From: Butyricimonas synergistica DSM 23225
Lineage (GTDB): Bacteria > Bacteroidota > Bacteroidia > Bacteroidales > Marinifilaceae
Direction: 5' to 3'
NCBI RefSeq assembly: GCF_000379665.1
Contig: NZ_KB903359.1
Location: forward strand, 1 to 64,000
DNA: 64,000 nucleotides
The position numbers were made by a program, and so were the translations under genes. The notes under the pieces are model-generated. The model saw only the letters and a program-made list of their open reading frames with translations, did no database searches and was not told the origin of the DNA. Below are positions 8,376 to 18,246 of this stretch, piece after piece; positions within the stretch are counted from its first letter, which is position 1, and every line of letters begins with the position of its first letter.

Positions 8376-10922
8376 TTAATCAAACAGATAATTCAATTTC
8401 AACACCAATAAACGATAATGTTCACGAATCTTATCGTTCCCGGCATTCGACCTTGCTTTGGCCATTTGGTACACCTTGCGCAAATACTTCATCACCACCG
8501 GACGCTTTGCCGTTTTATCTATTCTAGGCGACATCACGATCTCCGCCAAAATCTGCTCTCCCTCGTAATCAAGACTTCGTTCGCATCCATGCTTATGGCA
8601 ACTGCAAGTAGACTCACGCGACAACGCTTGCAACATATTCCCTTTCCCGCTGGCGAACTCCCCTTTCTCCACGAAATTTGCCAATCCCTCCACGAAAGAA
8701 TTCTGGTAAGCCATATCCATCATTTTCAAGTTACCCGTCTTCTTCACGAACATCTCGTCAAAAATCATCGCCATATACTCGTCCAGCGTGAACACGTTCT
8801 TCCCTTCCACCTCGCTGATCAGCAAGCGTCCCACGGTTTCCCGCTCCAGCAAACTGGCGAACATCTGTGTCGCGGCACGGTAATGCAATGCCGTGGGACC
8901 GACTATCGCAGTCACCTTCTCGTTCACCAGCCAATCCTCCACGCCATTCAAATTGCTCAACACGAACTTCAGCGCGGCTTTCTGCTTCTCCCGCGGCACG
9001 AACTCGTACAACTTCACCGGATCGCCCAGGTATTTCGGGTTCAGATACATCCCCCCCACGCTCACCATCGCGTGACTCATGAACCGCATGAACTGCTCCA
9101 CGATCTCCTTGTACATCGACTCCACCGCCGCGTACCCCTCGTCGTCCACCGCCAGCCAATCCGTGAAATTCGCCATCACGTACTTCAGATTCTCCATCCC
9201 GTACGTGTTCGCCTTCACCACGTCATCTCCCAGATCCTCCGCCTGCGAACGCGGGTCAAAACGGAAACGGAACACCTGTTTCCCGTAAAAACACATCTTA
9301 TCCCCGACCTTCTCTCTCACCCATCCCCGCAAAGTTTCCTTCTCGTCATCCGGGCTCTTCACGTCCGGCAACACCTGGTACCCGTACTTGATGGCAAACA
9401 TATCATACACCCCCACCAGCGGCGGCGTCAATTTCACCCCCTTTTCCACGTCGCCCGGTTGCGCCACGTAATTAAACCGGGCGTAATCCATGATCGACGG
9501 CGTAGTCCCGTACACCCGCGTAAACTCCGGATCCCGCAATTTCTCCACGGGATAAGCGGCAGACGCCCCGAAATTATGCATCAACCCCAGCGTGTGCCCG
9601 ATCTCGTGAGCCGCCACGTAACGCATCGCCTCACCCATCTTCTCCTCCGTCATCACCGGGCGGCGCACCTCGGCGTCCACCGCCCCTGTCTGAATCAACA
9701 TCCACTTGTTCAACAGGCTGGTCACCCCCGACCACGAAATCACATCCGCACACAAGATCTCCCCCGACCGCGGGTCTATCCACGACGGTCCCATCGAATT
9801 CTCCTTGGCCGAAGTCACGAAACGGTAACAATTGTAATGAATATCATCCGGGTCGAAATTCGGGTCATCCGTCGGGTAATCCTTCACGACAATCGCATTC
9901 TTGAACCCGATCGCCTCGAAAGCGATATTCCAGTCGGCAATCCCCAGCTTCACGTACTTCCTCCACTTCTCCGGGATTGCCGGATCCACGTACCACACGA
10001 TCGGCTTCACCGGCTCCACCAATTCTCCCGCCAAATACCTCTGCATATCCTTCGGTTGCAAATTCCAGCGATGAATAATACTATAATACTGCAACTGGTC
10101 GTAACGCTCGTCAAACACCTTTCGCATTTCCCAGAAATACCCCACCCGCTCGTCAGCATAACGGGGCATCATCGGCTTCTCGGGCAAAATAATGATATTC
10201 CGCGCCTCTATCGTCGTCAACGGTCCCTCGGCATCCGTCGTGTAAGTCATCATGCTCTTCACGATAACATTATCCTCGAAAGCCTTGCACTCCTCGATTC
10301 TCGAACGGTCACTCTGGAAATTTCCACCGAACGGGACGATCATCCGTGCCTCGGCAGGCAAATTCGGAAATGGCGAAAACTCCGCTATCGACGACAAGAA
10401 CAACGGCGTAGCATCAATCACGCAACTCGTGGAATCCTCCGGCTGCACCTCTATCTTGAACGCCTTCCAGATCGGCGGGTTACTATGCCGCTTGTACGCC
10501 TCGTACATCTCCGACCCCTCCTTGCACTCGTAATCCAGATGCGGAAAATGCATGTACACCTTATTCTCGTCACACGAAAACGTAATCAACACCGGGTCCC
10601 GATTTATCGTCCCTGGGTCTATCTGCCACGTCCGGCTCGTGGAGGACACTCTCGAACTGATCAAAAACTCCCGGCTCATCAACGCCTTCGGGATCTCCAG
10701 GTAAACCTTGTCCTTCTTCTTGATCACGTTAAACATCCCCCGCTTCACCTCCGCATCCTTGACAAACTTCTCGTAAGCACTCTCCGCCTTCACCCTCGTC
10801 GTGTCCGACGCCTCCACCGCCTGCTGCTTCTTTTTCTTTCTCTTCCCGAACAACTCCGTGGCAGAAACATCCGTGCACAACACGCCAGTACATAATAACA
10901 ATACAATACCTAATCCTTTCAT
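8376..10922 (-). CDS. Secreted zinc metalloprotease (DUF5117/DUF5118/DUF4953 type)
   Basis: An 848-residue protein with a Sec signal peptide (MKGLGIVLLLCTGVLC). The zinc-binding motif HEIGHTLGLMH is intact: His439, Glu440, His443 and His449 form an extended HExxHxxGxxH metzincin-like site. It is followed by the family's SIMDYARFNYVAQPGD block, which should hold the Met-turn. N-terminal and middle regions match the DUF5117/5118 pattern of Bacteroidetes 'zinc-dependent metalloproteases'. It is the last gene of locus 1, 17 bases after the lipoprotein, and likely supplies peptides to the SusCD importer from the periplasm or cell surface. Substrate unknown. Confidence 0.9.
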   Translation of the reverse strand: MKGLGIVLLLCTGVLCTDVSATELFGKRKKKKQQAVEASDTTRVKAESAYEKFVKDAEVKRGMFNVIKKKDKVYLEIPKALMSREFLISSRVSSTSRTWQIDPGTINRDPVLITFSCDENKVYMHFPHLDYECKEGSEMYEAYKRHSNPPIWKAFKIEVQPEDSTSCVIDATPLFLSSIAEFSPFPNLPAEARMIVPFGGNFQSDRSRIEECKAFEDNVIVKSMMTYTTDAEGPLTTIEARNIIILPEKPMMPRYADERVGYFWEMRKVFDERYDQLQYYSIIHRWNLQPKDMQRYLAGELVEPVKPIVWYVDPAIPEKWRKYVKLGIADWNIAFEAIGFKNAIVVKDYPTDDPNFDPDDIHYNCYRFVTSAKENSMGPSWIDPRSGEILCADVISWSGVTSLLNKWMLIQTGAVDAEVRRPVMTEEKMGEAMRYVAAHEIGHTLGLMHNFGASAAYPVEKLRDPEFTRVYGTTPSIMDYARFNYVAQPGDVEKGVKLTPPLVGVYDMFAIKYGYQVLPDVKSPDDEKETLRGWVREKVGDKMCFYGKQVFRFRFDPRSQAEDLGDDVVKANTYGMENLKYVMANFTDWLAVDDEGYAAVESMYKEIVEQFMRFMSHAMVSVGGMYLNPKYLGDPVKLYEFVPREKQKAALKFVLSNLNGVEDWLVNEKVTAIVGPTALHYRAATQMFASLLERETVGRLLISEVEGKNVFTLDEYMAMIFDEMFVKKTGNLKMMDMAYQNSFVEGLANFVEKGEFASGKGNMLQALSRESTCSCHKHGCERSLDYEGEQILAEIVMSPRIDKTAKRPVVMKYLRKVYQMAKARSNAGNDKIREHYRLLVLKLNYLFD

Positions 10923-10939
10923 AAATACCTATCTTATAT

Positions 10940-11884
10940 TTACTTATACCCAATATTACGATAATCTATTCCCAAATACTCCTTCAATGACTGATCCAAC
11001 ACATCATGAGCTTTTTTAAATTTCTCATGCTGAACTGCCCTCGCCACGGTTTCTGCATCCGTAGAAAACAAAAAATTTATAAACTGCGACAAATATGATT
11101 CTTTAGATGAAGCAAACTGGTAACCAACTTTATGCATTCCCCATTTGCCATCTACTTGAGTATACAATTCATAAATACTACCCCTCGGGTAACCTAATTC
11201 CCAAAAATTATCCTCACTCCACTCTTCATTGGTACGATAACTGAAATTTGCACGAAATTCGTCATCCGTCGAATAAAGATAAAACTCTTCAAGCACTACC
11301 CAACCCGACTTCTTCGTCAAATACTCGCTTAAAAAATTAGCATTCCAAATTGTTGACAATTCCACCTTTTTCTCTTCGGACAAACTCATTTTATTCTCGC
11401 TCACGGAAAAAGCCACATAATAATCCGATATATATATATCCCTTGGCTCTCCTTCCGGTTTCGAGGCATCCAGAGAACCAGTGTACACGATTGAATCAGC
11501 CAATAATATTTCAAGAGGGAAATATTTCTTACGGAATTCATCCGTGTAACCATTCAAAAACATCTCTTCAAAAAATTGAATTCTCCTTAACAACCCCTCT
11601 TGAGTTTGAACTGGTTTCGTAATCCTCAAAGCGTATTTTATGTCAAAATTATACAAGTAATCCGAACTATCCGGATCCGTGATCAACAACTTTCCGCAAT
11701 CGAAATAATACCGTGAAACATATTTCCACACGGGATCGCTCGAGGTTGTATCATAGACGCGTTTATAATGTTGATCTCCAACATTAATATCATCCTCTTT
11801 AAAACAACCGGTCAACAATACGCCCCAAAACGCTACAAACAATAAAGCATATTTTCTTCTCATAACAAATTCCACGTTAATCAT
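10940..11884 (-). CDS. SusCD-associated lipoprotein, possibly of the zinc-metallopeptidase-like family but without HExxH
   Basis: About 310 residues with a lipoprotein signal ending LLTGC. The ATG at 11884 overlaps the SusD stop by 4 bases (ATGA), which suggests coupled translation. The internal ATG at 11863 gives a more normal signal peptide (MRRKYALLF...). The C-terminal part resembles the end of the 'putative zinc-binding metallopeptidase' lipoproteins that often form the third gene of SusCD operons, but I find no HExxH motif. It is probably a surface accessory protein of the importer. Family link is tentative; lipoprotein call is firm. Confidence 0.7.
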   Translation of the reverse strand: MINVEFVMRRKYALLFVAFWGVLLTGCFKEDDINVGDQHYKRVYDTTSSDPVWKYVSRYYFDCGKLLITDPDSSDYLYNFDIKYALRITKPVQTQEGLLRRIQFFEEMFLNGYTDEFRKKYFPLEILLADSIVYTGSLDASKPEGEPRDIYISDYYVAFSVSENKMSLSEEKKVELSTIWNANFLSEYLTKKSGWVVLEEFYLYSTDDEFRANFSYRTNEEWSEDNFWELGYPRGSIYELYTQVDGKWGMHKVGYQFASSKESYLSQFINFLFSTDAETVARAVQHEKFKKAHDVLDQSLKEYLGIDYRNIGYK

Positions 11885-13335
11885 TTTACAATAGATTCCA
11901 CTCGCTCATTCCGTTCTATCGTTGCGTTTTGACGCACAACATCCAACGGAAGAGGTAAAACATAATTGGGGCTCTCTGCTTCCAAAACATAAGTAACAGA
12001 ACTATTCCTATCATTATAATCTTGATAAACATGTTCGATAGATAATCCCCAACGCCGGATATCAAACCAACGTATATCCTCGAAACAGAACTCCTTACGT
12101 TTTTCATTTCTAAAAATTTCCCATGCCTCATCATCATTATTTGCCGTCAACTTCGGATCTTCCTCATACATAATCCGCTCCCGGTAGACCTTGCTCAAAT
12201 CTGCCATTGCCAAATCCCGTTTTCCTGTGCTCAAGTAAGCCTCTGCACGGTTAAAATAAACTTCTTCCAAACGATAATTCATCCCATAACATTTTGAATA
12301 ACCGAACCCTTCGAAATCATACTTATATATTTTCTTTCCATCGTAATTCCAACAAGTATAAGATTTTCCCCTAACGTCATTCGAATTCTCTTTGACTAAT
12401 GCCATCAACTCCTGGGAAACAGTATATCTGCCATACCCCCAATCCACGCTGAATGTCGGTAAAACATCGCGATTCCACCAAGTAAACAACAAACTTCCGG
12501 CATCCCGTGCCACCATCGGGTGTTCTCCCGTCCAACTATCTTGATTCATAGACATCCACGTCAGAGGTACCACTATACTTTGGGTTTCCCGCAAAAGATC
12601 GCCGCAAACCGTGATCACATCGTTATAACGTCTTTGTTCCAAATAAATTCTCGATAAAAACAAACGCACAACATCTAAATTAGGACGGAATGCCGTGTTT
12701 TTCCTCTCTCCTTTTCCCAAATTCTCCAACGCACTCTTCAAATCAATTTCCATTAACTCGTAATTCCGTGCCAATGTTTCCCGGGCATAAGTCTTATCTT
12801 TAATACCGGTTTCCATATTTACCGGCACACCCATGGCTGTTGCGGCTTGTTCCTCGCTTCTCCAAGGCTCCCCGTACATGTTCACCAGATACCAATATGA
12901 CATCGCCCGTATTGCCTGCACTTCTCCAAGAATACGATATTTCACCCCTTCTCGATCATCTTCAAAAGCCATAACGTCATGTTCGATAACATTACACATC
13001 AATATTTTATGGTACAGAAATTCCCAAGCAGGGTCTATTTTTTCCGCCCCATCCGGGGTATACTGCGGTTCTTTCGCCCAAGTGAACCAATTCGAATACT
13101 CCCACCTGTAATCCCCTTTCTCTCCCTCGACCAAACTACCGATATCATCACTCATCCACAAAATATTATAACAAGACGATCCTGCGGAAGCATGTATCAA
13201 CTCGCCATATATCAATTCGCTATACTCATCTAATTTAGACGGTATCACCTTATCTTTGTCCTTGTAATCCAAAAAATCATCACAAGCGACCAACAACGTT
13301 GTCAACAAGGGCAATATATACTTATTCATTTTCAT
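11881..13335 (-). CDS. SusD/RagB-family outer-membrane lipoprotein
   Basis: A 484-residue surface lipoprotein with lipobox LLVAC followed by the typical CDDFLDYKDKDKVIPSK start. SusD landmarks include an AIRAMSYWYLVNMYGEPW helix (TPR-like core), the FRNEKRKEFCFEDIRWFDIRRWG motif and a terminal YVLPLPLDVV segment. SusD-type proteins form the substrate-binding lid of a SusC transporter. It starts 11 bases after the SusC stop and overlaps the next lipoprotein by 4 bases. Given the metalloprotease in the operon and no carbohydrate enzyme, a peptide ligand (as for RagB) is more likely than a glycan; this is inference. Confidence 0.95.
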   Translation of the reverse strand: MKMNKYILPLLTTLLVACDDFLDYKDKDKVIPSKLDEYSELIYGELIHASAGSSCYNILWMSDDIGSLVEGEKGDYRWEYSNWFTWAKEPQYTPDGAEKIDPAWEFLYHKILMCNVIEHDVMAFEDDREGVKYRILGEVQAIRAMSYWYLVNMYGEPWRSEEQAATAMGVPVNMETGIKDKTYARETLARNYELMEIDLKSALENLGKGERKNTAFRPNLDVVRLFLSRIYLEQRRYNDVITVCGDLLRETQSIVVPLTWMSMNQDSWTGEHPMVARDAGSLLFTWWNRDVLPTFSVDWGYGRYTVSQELMALVKENSNDVRGKSYTCWNYDGKKIYKYDFEGFGYSKCYGMNYRLEEVYFNRAEAYLSTGKRDLAMADLSKVYRERIMYEEDPKLTANNDDEAWEIFRNEKRKEFCFEDIRWFDIRRWGLSIEHVYQDYNDRNSSVTYVLEAESPNYVLPLPLDVVRQNATIERNERVESIVK

Positions 13336-13346
13336 ACTCTACCCGT

Positions 13347-16300
13347 TTAAAAAGTTACATTTAACATCAAAGAATAATTCTGTTGCGGAGGCAACGCACC
13401 GGAACCTAAAGTCACCTGCTCAGGATCTCGTCCTTTCAAGGCTTTTGATTTAATCACAAAAGGATTCGTTACTCCAAGGCTAAAAGAAGCTCCTGCGATA
13501 TGCAATTTTTTAGCAATCTCTCTTGATAAAGAATAATTCAAAGAGATATTCGTACACCGCACGAAATTCCCGGAAACCACCCGCAAATCACTATCATTAT
13601 ACATTTGCCAATAATTAGCGGCAACCTCATTATTATTTCTTATTATACTAGCAAGCTCCGGATTCATACTGGCTATAGTAACCGACTGATCCGACAACAC
13701 GGGAATATTCGTATTGTCCCCGGGTGCCTGCCAACGTCCCACAAACTCGGAAGACATGTTTTGAGCGGGATAAGGTAACCTGAAAAAATCCGAATCGTAC
13801 AAATCATTCAAACGAATCTTGTTTCCGAAAGACAAGGCAAACCTCGTATTCAACGACAAATTCTTGTAACTAAACGACATAGACAAACCTCCAGAAAGAT
13901 CTGGCTCACGCTTGCCACTATACTTTAACACGGATCTCAACGCTTGTTCGCGAGTCGTGATCACATTCCCATCCTCATCATAATCGCTCAAACCTTTAAA
14001 CCTCGGGAAACCGTTTTCATCCAAACCATCAAACTGATAAGAATAAAAAGAATTCAACGCATAACCATTCTTGACCACCGTTCCATTCAAATAATCCGAA
14101 TAAGTTACAGTACGATCTGCCGCATTAGACACTTCATTATACACTTTCGAAGTGTTAAACGTCAAACGCCATTCAAAATTTTTTGTCTTAATAGGAGTTG
14201 TTACCAAAGAAAGATCCCATCCCTTATTCGTTAAATCACCACCATTTATCGTCACAATCTTCCCTCCATTCGTTGATTCCACCTCTACACTCATCAATTG
14301 ATCTTTACTCTTCTTGTAATAAAAATCAAAACTTCCGGAAAGCTTACCCTTGAAAAAATCAAAATCAACACCAAGATTAAAACTATTCGTCTTCTCCCAT
14401 TCCAAATCCGGATTCGGTAACTGCAACAACGAGGCAGAATACTCTTCCGAATTACTATACAACTTCCCTAAAGAAATAATCATATTGGGATTATGCGCAT
14501 CCGTCACGTTAGCTTGAATCCCGTAAGAAGCCCGAATATCCATGTTCGACAACACGTTAAGCGCAGCGTCCATCCAAGGCTCTTCCGTCAAATTCCAACG
14601 TCCCGAGAATGACCATATCGGCAAGAAACGGGCACTCTCGCCCAATTTATTGGAACCATCCCCTCTAAGATTAGCCGAAATCACATATTTAGCTCTAAAA
14701 CTATAAGAAACCAACCCGTAATAAGATATTGTATTCGATGTATTGTCAGAAATAACAGGTTTCATCGTTTGCATCGCCAAAGATGCTGCTGGCCAATCGG
14801 TCAAATTCTCCAAGGCTACAAAATTCTTGCCTCGTTCCGGTAAATACCCCCACTCTTCTTTATCATACCCCTTATATTTGGAACTTGACATTTCCAACCC
14901 TGCGGAAAAAGATACGCTATGCACCTCTCTAAACAATTTATTCGCATTAAACGAAAATCGCAGGGAATAAGAATCATTGGAACTCTCGCCCGACTTCAAA
15001 ATCCCACCATAGGGCAATTTCGAATACTTGTGATAATTCGCATTCAATTCACTATCCCAATGATTCCTGTCATACCCGTAAGGTAACAAACGATATTGTG
15101 ACACGTAATGAGTACGCTCGTCATAATAAGTTTCCGAACGATAAGCACTCGTGTTATAAGACAAAAGCGCACTGGCACGTAACCAAGGAGTAATCTTATA
15201 ATTCAAATCCAAACGAGAATTTATGCTTCGCATTGTTTGGGAAACTCCCGAGTTATCCAACTCGTTAAAAACATTGTAATTCAAATTCACATTATCATTC
15301 ATCAGTACTAATACATCACTAACACTGTAAAAATGATATGAACCATCTTCATTATAAGCGGGAATCGCACGTGAAGTATTATAAGCGTAATCATACAAAT
15401 CCACTGTCGGGCGATCCGTCGAGTACACGCTGGAACTCAAATTAATACCGATATCCAACTTCTCGGACAATTTTAAATCAAGATTCGACATGAAACTAAA
15501 ACGCTCTCCTTGCTCCTGCAACGGGGAGCCCTGTTGATTGGAATAACCGGCAGAGAAATAATACGTTGCCCTTTCCGTTCCTCCGGAAACCGATAAAGAA
15601 TGAGAATGGCTAAAAGAATTACGGAACAACAAATCATACCAGTCCGTATTCATCTCTTTCATTTTTTTCACCTCTGAATAAAATTGATCCATACTAATAT
15701 TGCCACTCCACAAACGACGCAAAGCACCCTCGTATCCCACATCATCCGGGGCAAAACCTGAAAATTCCAACCCTCTCGCATGAATCTCCTCCGACACTTC
15801 AATACGCTCCTTTGAATTCATTCGATCCAACCCCTTGTAGCTCGGGCGCTCCATAAAACTCATCGACGTGCTGTAACGCACGGACGGTGTTCCCACCCTT
15901 CCCCGCTTGGTGGTGATCACGATCACCCCGTTTGCCGCTTTAGAACCGTAAAGGGCAGTAGCGGAAGCATCTTTCAAAACATCAATACGGTCGATATCTT
16001 CCGGGTTCAAACCGGAAATAGCGTTACCGATCAAGTTCACCCGGTCCATACTATTCAACTCCGTCGCGTCCAATTTCACCGGATCGGTCAAAACCACACC
16101 ATCCAACACCCACACCGGTTCCCGGTTGCCGATTACCGTCGAAGAACCCCGAATACGAATTTTAGGGGCAGCACCCACCGTCGAGGTCATCTGCATCACG
16201 GACATCCCCGGCACCTTCCCTTGCAACATCTGGTCCAAAGAACTACCCACCGGCTCGATAATATCCTCTGCCTTCAACGTCGAAATGGAAGATGTCAACT

Positions 16301-16934
16301 CCCGCTTGTTGATCACTTGGTAACCGGTGATCAACACCTCGTCCATCTCGTTCACCACCTCTTTCATCACCACCGTCACCGGCTTGTCCGAATCCACCAG
16401 CACCGATTTCGTCTCCATCCCGACAAACGAGAAAAGCAACACGCTATTCTCAGGAACTTTAATTTGGAAATTACCATTTGCATCAGTAGCGGTACCTGTT
16501 GTAGTCCCCTTGATAATCACGGAAACACCCGGCACGGGTTCCCCTTTTTCATCCTTCACCACACCCTTTGCCACGATAGATTTATCTTTCTGCACCACCT
16601 TGATCGTGATCAAATTGTTGTCCACTTTATATACCAAATCGGTTTCCTTGAAAGCCTCATCAAGCACTTGCGCAACCGTGGCTTTTTTCAAGTTCATCGT
16701 GACTTTTTTCTTACAGGCGTCGATCACCGCCGTGGAGTACACCAAGCGATAATCATGCTTCTTGATAATCTCCAAGACCTCCTTCATGGTTGCATCCTTC
16801 ACGTTAATATCGATAGCCTTGCCCGCTTGTTGTGCGTAACCGGAAAAGCTAAAACACAAGATCAAAAGGCATAACAATCCTTGGAGGGGAATTTTTTTGC
16901 CATAACTTCCCCAGGAATCAATCATTTTTTTCAT
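13347..16934 (-). CDS. SusC/RagA TonB-dependent receptor with STN signalling domain
   Basis: A 1195-residue outer-membrane importer. Order: signal peptide (LLCLLILCFSFSGYAQ), a secretin/TonB N-terminal (STN) domain at about 40-110, a carboxypeptidase-like CarboxypepD_reg domain (KGVVKDEKGEPVPGVSVIIKG), a plug with SIS-type and DVLKDASATALYGSKAANGV motifs, then a 22-strand barrel ending in NVTF. The STN domain is the part that contacts an anti-sigma factor, which fits the FecR and ECF sigma genes just upstream. It should import ligand captured by the SusD partner using TonB energy and signal its presence inward. Confidence 0.95.
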   Translation of the reverse strand: MKKMIDSWGSYGKKIPLQGLLCLLILCFSFSGYAQQAGKAIDINVKDATMKEVLEIIKKHDYRLVYSTAVIDACKKKVTMNLKKATVAQVLDEAFKETDLVYKVDNNLITIKVVQKDKSIVAKGVVKDEKGEPVPGVSVIIKGTTTGTATDANGNFQIKVPENSVLLFSFVGMETKSVLVDSDKPVTVVMKEVVNEMDEVLITGYQVINKRELTSSISTLKAEDIIEPVGSSLDQMLQGKVPGMSVMQMTSTVGAAPKIRIRGSSTVIGNREPVWVLDGVVLTDPVKLDATELNSMDRVNLIGNAISGLNPEDIDRIDVLKDASATALYGSKAANGVIVITTKRGRVGTPSVRYSTSMSFMERPSYKGLDRMNSKERIEVSEEIHARGLEFSGFAPDDVGYEGALRRLWSGNISMDQFYSEVKKMKEMNTDWYDLLFRNSFSHSHSLSVSGGTERATYYFSAGYSNQQGSPLQEQGERFSFMSNLDLKLSEKLDIGINLSSSVYSTDRPTVDLYDYAYNTSRAIPAYNEDGSYHFYSVSDVLVLMNDNVNLNYNVFNELDNSGVSQTMRSINSRLDLNYKITPWLRASALLSYNTSAYRSETYYDERTHYVSQYRLLPYGYDRNHWDSELNANYHKYSKLPYGGILKSGESSNDSYSLRFSFNANKLFREVHSVSFSAGLEMSSSKYKGYDKEEWGYLPERGKNFVALENLTDWPAASLAMQTMKPVISDNTSNTISYYGLVSYSFRAKYVISANLRGDGSNKLGESARFLPIWSFSGRWNLTEEPWMDAALNVLSNMDIRASYGIQANVTDAHNPNMIISLGKLYSNSEEYSASLLQLPNPDLEWEKTNSFNLGVDFDFFKGKLSGSFDFYYKKSKDQLMSVEVESTNGGKIVTINGGDLTNKGWDLSLVTTPIKTKNFEWRLTFNTSKVYNEVSNAADRTVTYSDYLNGTVVKNGYALNSFYSYQFDGLDENGFPRFKGLSDYDEDGNVITTREQALRSVLKYSGKREPDLSGGLSMSFSYKNLSLNTRFALSFGNKIRLNDLYDSDFFRLPYPAQNMSSEFVGRWQAPGDNTNIPVLSDQSVTIASMNPELASIIRNNNEVAANYWQMYNDSDLRVVSGNFVRCTNISLNYSLSREIAKKLHIAGASFSLGVTNPFVIKSKALKGRDPEQVTLGSGALPPQQNYSLMLNVTF

Positions 16935-16959
16935 ACATTTGCAAATTAGAATTTAACAT

Positions 16960-16979
16960 TAATGCCTACCTAGGCATTA
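16960..16979. promoter_or_regulatory. Near-perfect palindrome before SusC of locus 1
   Basis: TAATGCCTA and TAGGCATTA face each other around a central CC (16960-16979), 26 bases before the SusC start. It could be an operator or part of the mRNA leader structure together with the hairpin at 16986-17008. Confidence 0.45.
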
Positions 16980-16985
16980 GTACCG

Positions 16986-17008
16986 AGCGAGTGTTGGTAG
17001 CACTCGCT
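16986..17008 (-). terminator. FecR-SusC intergenic hairpin (attenuator candidate)
   Basis: An 8-bp perfect GC-rich stem (16986-16993 with 17001-17008) and a 7-nt loop lie 4 bases after the FecR stop. No T-run follows, so it is more likely a partial terminator, an mRNA-stabilising stem or a processing site that lets SusC be expressed differently from FecR. Confidence 0.5.
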
Positions 17009-17012
17009 TTTC

Positions 17013-18134
17013 CTATTTATATACACTTACCGTTTTTCCGTTAATTTTAAATTTGACATTACTAACATCCGAAATAACTTCCAAAATTTTATTTACCTCG
17101 GCATATTTATCAATTCGCACGAAATACTTCTCCGCCTTGGCTTCCGGGTTCTCGTAGAACACGGAGAAACCGTACCAGTCTGCCAATTTATCAAGTATGG
17201 TTTCCAACGCTTCGTCTTTGAAAAAGAAGATATTATCTTTCCAACTCACGAACTCCTCGACATCCACGTTTTCCACGCATATCGGAGCCGTAGTTTTAGC
17301 CACGAAAGCCTGTTGATTCGGAAGAAGTATTGCTTCTGCCTTGTCCCGGCTCACACGCACTTTACCCTCGACCAAAGTAGTGATGACGGAATGATCCGGA
17401 TTCGATTTCACGTTAAACTCCGTCCCCAACACATGCACATCCCCATTCACCGTGTGCACGATAAACGGATGCTCCTCATCCCGCTCCACGTCCAGGTAAA
17501 TTTCCCCGCTTTCAAGATAAATATCCCTAGTCGTCCCGGCAAAAGCTACCGGAAATCTTAACCGGGTTTCCTCGTTAAACCACACCTTTGTCCCGTCGGC
17601 AAGAGAAACATGATACTCGCCACCCTTGGGAACTTCTACCGTATTGTACTTGATGACTTTCACGGTATCAGCAATTTTATTTTTCTCGTACTCCAATTCA
17701 TTTCCCCGGTTCACGGCGTGAAGCGTGATCTGTTCGTCCTTAACCTCTCGTCCCAGATTCACCACTTTTCCGTCATCCAAGATCAGGCGAGGTTGCTTCC
17801 GTACCGGGGCAGACAAAATACTTTCTTGCTGGACCTGTGCAGTAACTATTGTCTTTGGTTGGGATTCTTGATTCAACCAAAAATAAACGGCTACAGCTAA
17901 CGGCAATGCCAAGATGGCTGCATAACGAGCCACGATCATCACACGACGGGGATGCTTGCGTGTGTTCACAATCTGCTCGTGCAATTCACGGCTTGTCACC
18001 CTTGCCTTCATCTCCCGGTAATCCTCGTCGCTGATATTCAATCTTGCCCGTATCTCTTCCAACTGCCGGGCATCCTCCTCCGACAAGCAATCGAAAATAT
18101 CTTTTGTTATTAATTTCCTCAGTTCTTTCATCAT
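17013..18134 (-). CDS. FecR-family anti-sigma factor
   Basis: A 373-residue inner-membrane protein. A cytoplasmic N-terminal segment (about 1-65) should hold the ECF sigma factor, one membrane helix spans about 71-87 (YAAILALPLAVAVYFWL), and the periplasmic part has the FecR domain (GGEYHVSLADGTKVWFNEETRL, HVLGTEFNV) and a C-terminal DUF4974 domain (ETILDKLADWYGFSV). FecR relays the ligand-loaded state of the STN-containing SusC to the sigma factor. Two adjacent ATG codons occur at 18134 and 18131; the first is used here. It lies 78 bases before SusC, separated by hairpins. Confidence 0.93.
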   Translation of the reverse strand: MMKELRKLITKDIFDCLSEEDARQLEEIRARLNISDEDYREMKARVTSRELHEQIVNTRKHPRRVMIVARYAAILALPLAVAVYFWLNQESQPKTIVTAQVQQESILSAPVRKQPRLILDDGKVVNLGREVKDEQITLHAVNRGNELEYEKNKIADTVKVIKYNTVEVPKGGEYHVSLADGTKVWFNEETRLRFPVAFAGTTRDIYLESGEIYLDVERDEEHPFIVHTVNGDVHVLGTEFNVKSNPDHSVITTLVEGKVRVSRDKAEAILLPNQQAFVAKTTAPICVENVDVEEFVSWKDNIFFFKDEALETILDKLADWYGFSVFYENPEAKAEKYFVRIDKYAEVNKILEVISDVSNVKFKINGKTVSVYK

Positions 18135-18246
18135 CTATTTCGTCTTTCTAACCATGATACACGCCAGAAAGAAAAATGTATGAAAAGAAATATCACTTTT
18201 AATATTAATTAACAAAATCACCAAATACCTCTAGTAAAAACTTATT

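Noticed and set aside
8418-10895. Very long plus-strand open frame (825 codons) opposite the metalloprotease
   Set aside because: The translation is rich in His, Arg and Leu with no domain pattern, and the opposite strand carries an intact, recognisable protease. It is a by-product of the codon bias of the real gene.
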